Positions 1 to 6,398 of a stretch of DNA of 11,372 nt are shown piece after piece. The first letter of the stretch is position 1; every line of letters begins with the position of its first letter. The stretch covers positions 1-11,372 of the forward strand of contig JBHIFB010000107.1 of NCBI GenBank assembly GCA_046760905.1, written 5' to 3'. A program made the translations under genes and the position numbers. The notes beneath the pieces were generated by a model. It did no database searches. It worked only from the letters and a program-made list of their open reading frames with translations, and was not told the DNA's origin. The stretch comes from JBHIFB01 sp046760905 (lineage in GTDB: Bacteria; Gemmatimonadota; CAZMKB01).

Positions 1-58
1 TCCCCTGGGAGCATTCCACTGACAGGACAGAAGGTCCAGACCCCGGGTGAAGGAAAGC

Positions 59-294
59 TCAGGATGGGCGAGGAGAAACTTCCTTTCGTGCCGACTCTCT
101 CTGCTCCCTGGCAAGCTCTGCCAGGTACGGTGTGCCCTGGTCGGTGATGAGCTGGGTACCCGGAACCTTTGCGAGGATTTTCGTGATGAGGTGGGCTACC
201 TCCCGGCCACAGTGGGCATCGGCTCCTCTCTCACGGGAGCCGGTGGCCTATTGCGCCAGCTGCGAAAGCTACGTTCGGCCAGTCCCAGCATCCG
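59..294 (-). pseudogene. Relic of a DDE transposase (second, leftmost element)
   Basis: Broken remnant of an rve/DDE-type transposase, read leftward. In one frame (about 294 to 196) the peptide LGLAERSFRSWRNR looks like the helix-turn-helix start of an IS transposase; that frame ends at a TAG at 196-198. In another frame (247 to 59, between TAG at 248-250 and TGA at 59-61) lie CGREVAHLITKILAKVPG and LITDQGTPYLAEL. The Asp of ITDQG (codon 142-140) matches the second catalytic Asp of the DDE integrase fold. The first Asp and final Glu regions are absent, so the gene carries a frameshift, internal deletion and C-terminal loss. The peptides match the general transposase pattern; the IS family is not certain (IS481-like or a related rve family). 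It cannot be the tail of the neighbouring relic, which has its own second-Asp motif. Confidence 0.5.
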
Positions 295-305
295 GCAGAA
301 GGATC

Positions 306-858
306 TCACGGTGAGAGCATGACTCCCCTTAAGCCTACAGAAAGCACTGACAAGCCTCTAATGCAAGCATCCTTGTTGGCTTTTCTCTCTTTTGACTCGA
401 TCTTCCCTCTGCCCTGTGGACGATAGGGCACACTCACATGGTGATCGATGAGGTTGGTCTCAAGAAAGTTCTGGAAGTGGGATGTATTCCTCCAGGCCAG
501 AAAAGCTCCCGCACGGTCGGTGTAAACAGCTTCCGGTTTTCCATGAAGGCTTATTGCTCCCTGGATGGTACCGACCACAGCAAGAGAAGTAGGCTCTTCG
601 ATGAGCCTGTGGGCTACCAGGAAACGTGAGAAATCGTCCAAAATGAGGAGAAGGAACAACCGCCCGGTCTTCATGCGAAGCTCCATGAAATCAATCTGCC
701 AGAGAGCATTCGGGTGGGGTGCCTCGAAACACTCTGGCTTGTAGTCCTTTGGTCTCCCTGAGCGGTGTTCCAGATCGTATCGACCGGCGCTTTCCTGCTC
801 GAGCGGTTCACTTTCGCCTCCGGAAGAGGTTGCTTCCGGAAGAGAGGGGAGCCTTCCT
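306..858 (-). pseudogene. Truncated DDE transposase (IS481-like rve core)
   Basis: Minus-strand frame open from an upstream TAA near 861 down to the stop at 306. It holds a nearly complete DDE integrase core. The first catalytic Asp is in LWQIDFMEL (codon 692-690), followed by the typical LILDDFSRFLVAHRL strand. The second Asp is in VYTDRAGAF (codon 518-516) and the Glu is in GRGKIES (codon 398-396), 40 residues after the second Asp. Upstream, LEHRSGRPKD resembles the linker before the core in IS481-type transposases. No start codon is found before the ATG at 686, which lies just after the first Asp, so an intact N-terminus and DNA-binding domain are missing. Only about 29 residues follow the catalytic Glu, so the C-terminus is also lost. 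All three catalytic residues survive, but the gene is not expected to make an active transposase. Family assignment is from motif recognition and is moderately sure. Confidence 0.7.
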
Positions 859-867
859 TATGGGTAA

Positions 868-897
868 TTGACATAACATACTGTTCAATGATATAAT
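868..897 (+). promoter_or_regulatory. Consensus sigma70-type promoter for the FG-GAP gene
   Basis: TTGACA at 868-873 and TATAAT at 892-897 match both consensus hexamers perfectly, with an 18 bp spacer. Transcription would start near 904, giving a leader of about 30 nt before the ATG at 934. It lies immediately beside the 5' edge of the transposase relic, so it may be element-derived or may have formed at the junction. No promoter activity can be shown from sequence alone. Confidence 0.7.
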
Positions 898-933
898 ATA
901 AAAAAAGAATGTAGATTAATCCGGGACTGAAGC

Positions 934-3924
934 ATGCATGTACTGACTGGTAAATCTCAAATCTTACTTGTGATTATCTTAGCTCTTTCCTCCTCCTTCA
1001 TTCCATTAGATCAACTACAATGCAGGAAGAATTTAATTTGGCCCTCCCGAGGATACTACCACACATATAATGACATAAGTCTCTCACTTGCTGACATTAA
1101 CGGTGATGGAATCCACGATATCGTCACCGGAATGTGTGCCAACTTCGCCTATATTGGAGGATTTCCTGAGCTACTTCGTCTTCCCGTTGGTAGTTACCTT
1201 GTTGGTAATCGTGAAGGTGGATTCGAATCATCACATACGATCTTGCGCGACCATTGGGATGAAATAGTTGAAACATGGACTAGTAAGATAATGGTCATGG
1301 ATCAGAATCGTGACGGGAGGGATGATCTAATCGCCAGCTTGGGGATAGACTATGGCTACCCTTGGCCTCCGAGTTATATCCTGCTTTGTCTGGGTAAAGA
1401 AGATGGAAAACTTGAATATCATTCAATTATAGAATATGATCTCTATCCATTGGATGCTGGAAAATTCAACGACGATTACTATCCAGATCTTCTCGTGGTT
1501 TATAATTGGGTGGATTGGAGTGAATATGGTGAAATTATTGGAGCACTTGTCAGTTATGGATTTAATACATTTAGATATTTAGACATTAATTCTTATGAAA
1601 ATTATTATCATGTTAGCTCAGGATTGGGTGATTTAAATAATGACGACTACTCAGATGTAGTGATATTAGCTATTGAGGATCAAGACAGGAAAAGGATACA
1701 GGTTTTCCTCTCTGATGGTAATGGTGAATTCTCCTTTCTTAATGGCCCAGAGCTACCATATCTATATCCCAGGAAGCTTTATATTGGTGATATAAATGCA
1801 GATTTCAATGAGGATGTGATCATAGCCTACAACAGATGGTTTATGGTTTTTCTTGGGAATGGCAGCGGTTTGTTAAACCACGTAGGAAATTGGCGCATTG
1901 TTCCTCTGGAGAGGGAAGGAACTTTTCACATAGAGGATGTGAATGGTGATGGATTTAGCGATGTTATCGCTGCAACGCCTGAGGAAGGCGGTAAGCTAAA
2001 GGTAAGGATAGGTACAGATTCCGGCACATTCTTAACCGAATACGAGTATGAAGAGATTGGAGATGGTCTGGTCGGTCTTGGCTTCGGAGACTTCAATGAA
2101 GACGGGAACAAGGACATTGTCATGTCATTTAAAGGTTATAATCCACATATCAGAGTATTCTTTGGAAATGGCGAAGGGGAATTTCCACCTTCCATGAGTG
2201 ATACAGTTAACTTGAGGTTCCCTTCAACTTTCCGTCCAAGGGAATTGATCATTGCTGATTTCAATGGTGACTGCCATGAGGATATAATATGCAGGATTTT
2301 CCACAGGTCTGACTTTGATTGCCAGAGTGCGAACACCTTGATACTTTATGGCGATGGAGAGGGCCAATTCGTTGAGCCTTTAACATTCTATTCTTGTTCC
2401 AAACCGACTCAAGCTGTGGTAGGCGACTTTAATGGTGACGGATATGATGATTTCATAGTTGCAAACTCAGATTCTAATAACATTATAGTGTTTGCCGGAA
2501 ATGAGAAAGGAGAATTTAACGAACCGATATTTCGGGATACTGGCAATAATCCACTCACACCGCTAGTGGCCGATTTTAATAACGATGGATTATCTGATAT
2601 CGCAGTATCAAACAAGGAAGATCATACGGTCTCGATATTACTGGGTGATCTTGACTCACTTCTTGTAGCAAGGAGAGTATATGATGTTGGATACCAGCCT
2701 GGAATACCTAGGATAGCAAATTTCAATAAAGATGATCATCCAGACATTTCTGTTCCGCTTGAGGAAGAAGGCAAGATCAAAATAGGATTGGGTGATGGAG
2801 AGGGGAATTTTAGTCTTAGTAATGTCATACAAGTTGGTGACCAGATTAAGGGACATGTAGCGCTGGATGTTAATAATGACATGAATGCAGATATTGTAGT
2901 GACTAAAGCCCAGACGGGAATGATGAAGATCTATCTTGGAGATGGGTCGGGAAGATTCTTGTTACACCAAAGCTATTCCATTCCGATGAATCCAGGTGCA
3001 CCACAGATCGCAGATATAAATAACGATTCCATTCCCGATGTATTCGTTGCATTCCCAGGTGCTGGCAAGCTATTTATCTTTCTGGGTAAAGGGGATGGAA
3101 CCTTCGATAAGAAAGTGAGACCTGTATTGAAACACATACTGGATCCTATACCGGATGATATTAATAGGGATGGAAAAGTTGATATGATTATAGCAAGTTC
3201 TGGTTCTGAGGATGAAGATTATCCTTCTATACTAAGAGTATTACTTGGAAATGGTAAAGGCAAATTCACACCAAGCTGGTCATTTCAAAGGTTCTATATG
3301 CCTATGATCAGGATTCCACTATTGATGGATATAAATGGCGATGAGTTTAAGGATATAATCTTATCTTCTTTTTACAACGTATATATATTCTTGGGGGATG
3401 GAGAGGGCAAATTCAAGGAAATCGGAGAATATAAAGTCGGTAATATGGCCCATACGCCAGCAAGATGTGATGTAGATCTTGATGGATATCCAGACCTCAT
3501 CGTATCTAATGAGGGTTCCAACGATATAACGCTTCTTCTTAATGGCATTCCGGATGTTGAAATCAATATTGATAAGATTTACTGTATCATACACCCAAAA
3601 GGAAATGTTAGAGCAGATATTAGGGTAATTAATCGGACAGACGTTGATCTGCCAATCGAGGGGTTGCTGAGAGTCCGAGACTCAAATGGAGAATGGCTCC
3701 CTATTGCAGCACCCATTGAGTGTATTCTGAAAGGCGGATTTGAAAAAGTAATATCGGTTAAAGGGAAAATTCCTGATTATGTTCCTGGTGATACATATCT
3801 TTTTCAAGCAAGTGTTGGGAAACCCGGAGATCCATTTTTCTACAGCAGTGATGCCTCCGAATTAGAGGATTGTATGTTAATCAATGCAAGCAAGAGAAAG
3901 AATATATGCCTGGAATGCCACTAA
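934..3924 (+). CDS. Large secreted FG-GAP/VCBS repeat protein
   Basis: A 996-residue exported protein of unknown role. An N-terminal hydrophobic stretch (about residues 9-24, ILLVIILALSSSFIP) acts as a signal peptide. Residues about 50-870 hold roughly 16 repeats of the calcium-loop type DxNxDGxxD, for example DINGDGIHD, DVNGDGFSD, DFNGDGYDD, DFNNDGLSD and DINRDGKVD. Each is paired with a turn such as LGDGEGKF or FGNGEGEF. This is the FG-GAP/VCBS pattern of integrin-alpha-like beta-propellers; 16 repeats would fit two seven- or eight-bladed propellers. Several loops are degenerate (KFNDDYYPD, NFNKDDHPD, DVNNDMNAD). Residues about 870-996 form a separate, probably beta-rich domain I do not recognise (starts near VEINIDKIYCIIHP, ends ICLECH). 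There is no LPXTG, C-terminal membrane helix or recognisable sorting tail. The start has only a weak ribosome site (GGGACTGA), so the exact start is less sure. The gene is visibly more AT-rich than the protease and pdh genes. Surface adhesion or ligand binding is a family-based guess. Confidence 0.9.
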   Translation: MHVLTGKSQILLVIILALSSSFIPLDQLQCRKNLIWPSRGYYHTYNDISLSLADINGDGIHDIVTGMCANFAYIGGFPELLRLPVGSYLVGNREGGFESSHTILRDHWDEIVETWTSKIMVMDQNRDGRDDLIASLGIDYGYPWPPSYILLCLGKEDGKLEYHSIIEYDLYPLDAGKFNDDYYPDLLVVYNWVDWSEYGEIIGALVSYGFNTFRYLDINSYENYYHVSSGLGDLNNDDYSDVVILAIEDQDRKRIQVFLSDGNGEFSFLNGPELPYLYPRKLYIGDINADFNEDVIIAYNRWFMVFLGNGSGLLNHVGNWRIVPLEREGTFHIEDVNGDGFSDVIAATPEEGGKLKVRIGTDSGTFLTEYEYEEIGDGLVGLGFGDFNEDGNKDIVMSFKGYNPHIRVFFGNGEGEFPPSMSDTVNLRFPSTFRPRELIIADFNGDCHEDIICRIFHRSDFDCQSANTLILYGDGEGQFVEPLTFYSCSKPTQAVVGDFNGDGYDDFIVANSDSNNIIVFAGNEKGEFNEPIFRDTGNNPLTPLVADFNNDGLSDIAVSNKEDHTVSILLGDLDSLLVARRVYDVGYQPGIPRIANFNKDDHPDISVPLEEEGKIKIGLGDGEGNFSLSNVIQVGDQIKGHVALDVNNDMNADIVVTKAQTGMMKIYLGDGSGRFLLHQSYSIPMNPGAPQIADINNDSIPDVFVAFPGAGKLFIFLGKGDGTFDKKVRPVLKHILDPIPDDINRDGKVDMIIASSGSEDEDYPSILRVLLGNGKGKFTPSWSFQRFYMPMIRIPLLMDINGDEFKDIILSSFYNVYIFLGDGEGKFKEIGEYKVGNMAHTPARCDVDLDGYPDLIVSNEGSNDITLLLNGIPDVEINIDKIYCIIHPKGNVRADIRVINRTDVDLPIEGLLRVRDSNGEWLPIAAPIECILKGGFEKVISVKGKIPDYVPGDTYLFQASVGKPGDPFFYSSDASELEDCMLINASKRKNICLECH

Positions 3925-4121
3925 TCCTCACTATGTCAAACCATACGATAATACCTCATTAAACTCGCCTATCGATTTAGTGAACTTCTTGTGTAGTCGT
4001 GCCATAATCCAAATCCTCCTTCATGGTTTGAATTATAGCTCTCAGGTATTCACTTTTAAACTTGAAATTTGCTAAAAACGGTTCACTTTTAATTTTTAGC
4101 TGACACTCATTGGCGAACAGC
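3925..4121. other. AT-rich spacer between the two secreted-protein genes
   Basis: No convincing gene and no GC-rich terminator hairpin is seen after the FG-GAP gene. The segment holds a direct repeat TTCACTTTTAA (4049-4059 and 4082-4092) and the dyad described separately at 4071-4100. The only sizeable open frame (minus strand, 3977-4183) has no good ribosome site and runs through the protease promoter. Confidence 0.5.
4071..4100. repeat. 8 bp inverted repeat, candidate operator
   Basis: GCTAAAAA (4071-4078) and TTTTTAGC (4093-4100) form a perfect dyad with a 14 bp spacer. It ends 21 bp before the -35 box of the protease promoter. The position suits a regulator-binding site just upstream of RNA polymerase. 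A hairpin is also possible, but the stem is AT-rich, the loop is long and no T-run follows, so a terminator is unlikely. The regulator is unknown. Confidence 0.35.
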
Positions 4122-4150
4122 TTGACATTCCTTGAGTTTAATGCTAAAAT
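4122..4150 (+). promoter_or_regulatory. Sigma70-type promoter for the metalloprotease gene
   Basis: TTGACA (4122-4127, perfect) and TAAAAT (4145-4150, five of six matches) are separated by 17 bp, the optimal distance. Transcription would begin near 4157, leaving a leader of about 60 nt. The leader ends in a strong Shine-Dalgarno sequence, GGAAGGAG at 4201-4208, 7 nt before the ATG at 4216. Confidence 0.65.
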
Positions 4151-4215
4151 GTATTGATTGAACAATTCACCGTTTTCTCTCATTTCCTAGGTAGATTGGA
4201 GGAAGGAGTACTCAC

Positions 4216-5760
4216 ATGCACTCAAGAATTCTTAATGTAGCAGTGTGCCTGTCGTTTGCCGTTTTCGCCCCTGTTCTCGGATTCATCCCGGTTTCCCCAG
4301 ATGGAGGCGACCAGGGGGCCACAGGTACGCTCACCACACTCGAGGAATCGCTCCTCAACTGGACAACACAAAATCTTGAAAATCTTTCACCGGATGCGGA
4401 AGGTGTTATTTCAACCGCTGTCAATCTGGAGGGCACCGAGTACGAGTTGTCCTTGAGGCCACACTCAGTGCGGAGTGAGTCCTTTACTGTCCAGGTGCAA
4501 CTTGAAAACGGAGAACTCGTTGAAGTCCAGCCACCTGCCCCGGTGACATACCGCGGCGTAGTGTCAGGCATCCCCGGCAGTGTTGCTGCGGCTTCTCTTA
4601 TGAATGGTCAACTGACGGCTATCATAGATTTGGGGGATGGAGAAATATGGTCTGTTGAACCTCTCTCGAAGTATGATGAAGCGGCCGGGGCACAAGAACA
4701 TGTCGTATATCGGAGCCTGGACCTGGTCCCGACTGAATACTATTGCGGCACGGACCTCATCGATGTACCAGAGAACATCGAATTCCAACAGCAGGACCGC
4801 CAGGATACTGAGGCGGGGATCGGGATAATCGATGAGGGGTCAGATTACCTGCAGAATGACAAGGTGGCCGAAGTCGCCTTCGATGCGGACTACGAGTTTT
4901 ACCAGGCAAACGGTAGCTCGGTCGCAAACACGATAGCCGACATCGAAAATGTGCTAAACGGCGTCGATGTGATATACCAGAGGGATGTTGAGATCTGCTA
5001 CAACATCACCCATATCATCGTTCGTTCCACAAGCAACGATCCATACACCGGCAGGGATCCGAGCTCACTGCTGCAACAGTTCAGGGTCCATTGGAACCAG
5101 GAGCAGGATAGCATCGAGCGTGATCTTGCCCACTTGATGACGGGTCGAGATCTTTATGGCGGCGTAATCGGCATCGCTTACATGGACGGGGTTTGTAACA
5201 TGTTCGGTTACAGCTTGTCACAATCAAGATACACATGGAACTTCACCTATCGTATCGCATTGAGCGCTCACGAATTGGGACACAACTGGAATGCATCGCA
5301 CTGTAGCGGCAACACATGCAAAATCATGTGCCCTGTTCTTGGCGGCTGCTCTGGTATCGTGACCGAATTCGGGCCACAGGCTATTGATGATATAACAACA
5401 TATAAAGAAACCAGGAATTGTATCGACGATGGCTGTCACACCACGCTTGATCTCGTCGAACCCGAACCCGGCGAGGCTGGAGAAGTCAGCACGTTCAGCG
5501 TCAGGGGCGCCACACCTAATGGATGGGTTGGATTCTTCTACGGTCTGCAAACAGGTTCAACGGACATCCCTCAATGTCCGGGGGTGGAGCTCGGCCTGGC
5601 CAACGCACACCTATTCGGCATCTCGCGGGCGGATGACGATGGGATCGCAACCTTCGACATAAACGTCCCCAATTACGCCAGCGGTGTGACCGTTCTCTTC
5701 CAGGCCGGTGATGCGGCCACTTGCGAGCTCAGCGAGGTGGTGAGCTACTCTTTTCCATAG
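4216..5760 (+). CDS. Secreted reprolysin-like (metzincin) zinc metalloprotease
   Basis: A 514-residue exported endopeptidase precursor. Residues 1-22 are a signal peptide (hydrophobic core VAVCLSFAVFAPVLG). Residues about 23-175 resemble the M12B-type propeptide: YRGVVSGIPGSVAAASLMNG, then IWSVEPL and HVVYRSLDL. The catalytic domain spans about 215-402. Its zinc site is HELGHNWNASH, with His352, Glu353 (catalytic base), His356 and His362. A Met-turn candidate follows at Met371 (KIMCPVLGG). Cysteines near the site (ASHC, NTCKIMC, GGC, RNCIDDGC) suggest disulfides, fitting life outside the cytoplasm. The metzincin consensus has Gly where this protein has Asn359. Residues about 408-514 form a C-terminal beta domain (LVEPEPGEAGEVSTFSVRGA onward), of the sort appended to secreted proteins in environmental bacteria, ending at SYSFP. 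The ATG is set by the strong Shine-Dalgarno site 7 nt upstream. The gene is alone between its own promoter and terminator. Substrate is unknown. Confidence 0.9.
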   Translation: MHSRILNVAVCLSFAVFAPVLGFIPVSPDGGDQGATGTLTTLEESLLNWTTQNLENLSPDAEGVISTAVNLEGTEYELSLRPHSVRSESFTVQVQLENGELVEVQPPAPVTYRGVVSGIPGSVAAASLMNGQLTAIIDLGDGEIWSVEPLSKYDEAAGAQEHVVYRSLDLVPTEYYCGTDLIDVPENIEFQQQDRQDTEAGIGIIDEGSDYLQNDKVAEVAFDADYEFYQANGSSVANTIADIENVLNGVDVIYQRDVEICYNITHIIVRSTSNDPYTGRDPSSLLQQFRVHWNQEQDSIERDLAHLMTGRDLYGGVIGIAYMDGVCNMFGYSLSQSRYTWNFTYRIALSAHELGHNWNASHCSGNTCKIMCPVLGGCSGIVTEFGPQAIDDITTYKETRNCIDDGCHTTLDLVEPEPGEAGEVSTFSVRGATPNGWVGFFYGLQTGSTDIPQCPGVELGLANAHLFGISRADDDGIATFDINVPNYASGVTVLFQAGDAATCELSEVVSYSFP

Positions 5761-5827
5761 AAAACCACAGGCCAGGAGCAGGCCTCAACCAGCGGAAAGA
5801 GAGCGTGTTCCGGGAATAAGAAATTCG

Positions 5828-5859
5828 GCAGGCAGTGAAGCTCACTGCCTGCTTTTTTT
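5828..5859 (+). terminator. Intrinsic terminator after the metalloprotease gene
   Basis: Perfect 11 bp stem GCAGGCAGTGA (5828-5838) / TCACTGCCTGC (5842-5852) with a 3 nt loop, followed by seven T residues (5853-5859). It lies 67 nt after the protease stop codon and should end that transcript. Confidence 0.9.
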
Positions 5860-6101
5860 AAATGTTTTTTCATGCAGTATTACTATGCACCACACTGTCA
5901 AAAAAACACATCTCAGGCTGGATGAAATTCGCAAGCCTGTCCACTTTCTGCATAAGAGAAAAATTCAATCGTAAAAGAGTCATTTTGTGGACGGAAAGAG
6001 AATAAAATAATTTCATCTTCATCTGCGGTGCCTACAATCTCTCAATCAAACATTTTCAAACGCATTTTCGAGCCGATTGCAGGAGAAAAAACTTGCGCAT
6101 T
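5860..6101. other. Non-coding AT-rich spacer upstream of the small basic gene
   Basis: No supportable open frame. It contains two weak inverted repeats, CAGGCT (5914-5919)/AGCCTG (5934-5939) and GTCCAC (5939-5944)/GTGGAC (5987-5992). Both are short enough to be chance. I see no recognisable RNA gene. Its length leaves room for a regulatory region of the downstream gene. Confidence 0.4.
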
Positions 6102-6128
6102 TTTTCAAAACCTGTAAAATAATATAAT
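6102..6128 (+). promoter_or_regulatory. Probable promoter of the small coiled-coil gene
   Basis: A perfect -10 box TATAAT lies at 6123-6128, with a weak -35 (TTTTCA, 6102-6107) 15 bp upstream. An alternative is TTGCGC (6093-6098) with TAAAAT (6115-6120) at 16 bp spacing. Either places the start roughly 40-50 nt before the ATG at 6174. The -10 is convincing; the -35 is not. Confidence 0.4.
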
Positions 6129-6173
6129 CAAGTTTCATCTCGATTCTCTTCTAACCTAAGCGGGAGGTGCTCA

Positions 6174-6395
6174 ATGAATTCAGGGGAGGAACTTCTCAAA
6201 AAGTATAGCCTCGATGAGCTCGAAAACCTTGTCAAGGAAAAGGAAAAACTCATCAAATCCAATGAAATCAAAAAGCTCAAGGAGAAGAGACGGGCACTGA
6301 AGAAAGAGATAACTAAGCTGGACAGGCAGATAAAAAAATTGCAATCAAGGAGAAGAAAGAGAAGAACAGGAAGAAGAACGGTGGCAAGGAAGTAA
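6174..6395 (+). CDS. Small, very basic coiled-coil protein
   Basis: A 73-residue protein with no family I recognise. After a short acidic/hydrophobic start (EELLKKYSLDELENLVKEKE), residues about 15-58 are dominated by Lys, Glu, Leu and Ile in heptad-like order, predicting one long helix or coiled coil. Residues about 58-73 are an Arg/Lys tail (SRRRKRRTGRRTVARK) with strong positive charge. No signal peptide, membrane segment or Cys is present, so it is cytoplasmic. Nucleic-acid or ribosome binding is plausible from the charge but is inference. The gene is supported by a good Shine-Dalgarno site (GGAGG at 6163-6167, 6 nt before the ATG), an upstream perfect TATAAT and coding-like composition. 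It converges on lpdA with only 3 bp between the stop codons, and no terminator is seen between them. Confidence 0.75.
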   Translation: MNSGEELLKKYSLDELENLVKEKEKLIKSNEIKKLKEKRRALKKEITKLDRQIKKLQSRRRKRRTGRRTVARK

Positions 6396-6398
6396 AAG

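Noticed and set aside
47..322. Plus-strand open frame of 91 codons at the left edge
   Set aside because: It is antisense to the transposase relic whose motifs read on the minus strand, and its own product resembles nothing.
934..3924. Repeated GATGGAGAxGG-like DNA within the FG-GAP gene as a repeat array or CRISPR
   Set aside because: The similarity comes from the encoded DxNxDG and GDGEG loops; spacing is irregular and in frame, with no identical repeat units.
3937..4030. Distant inverted repeat CAAACCAT / ATGGTTTG flanking part of the spacer
   Set aside because: Eight bases separated by 78 bp is within chance for AT-rich DNA, and there is no target duplication or element inside.
3977..4183. 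Minus-strand open frame of 68 codons in the spacer before the protease gene
   Set aside because: It has no convincing ribosome site, no recognised motif, and overlaps the protease promoter and the dyad. Its composition is simply that of AT-rich spacer; a sister-genome comparison could revive it.
5914..5992. Short inverted repeats in the spacer after the protease terminator, possible structured RNA
   Set aside because: Each arm is only 6 bp, the two candidates share a base, and they lie upstream of the likely transcript start of the next gene.
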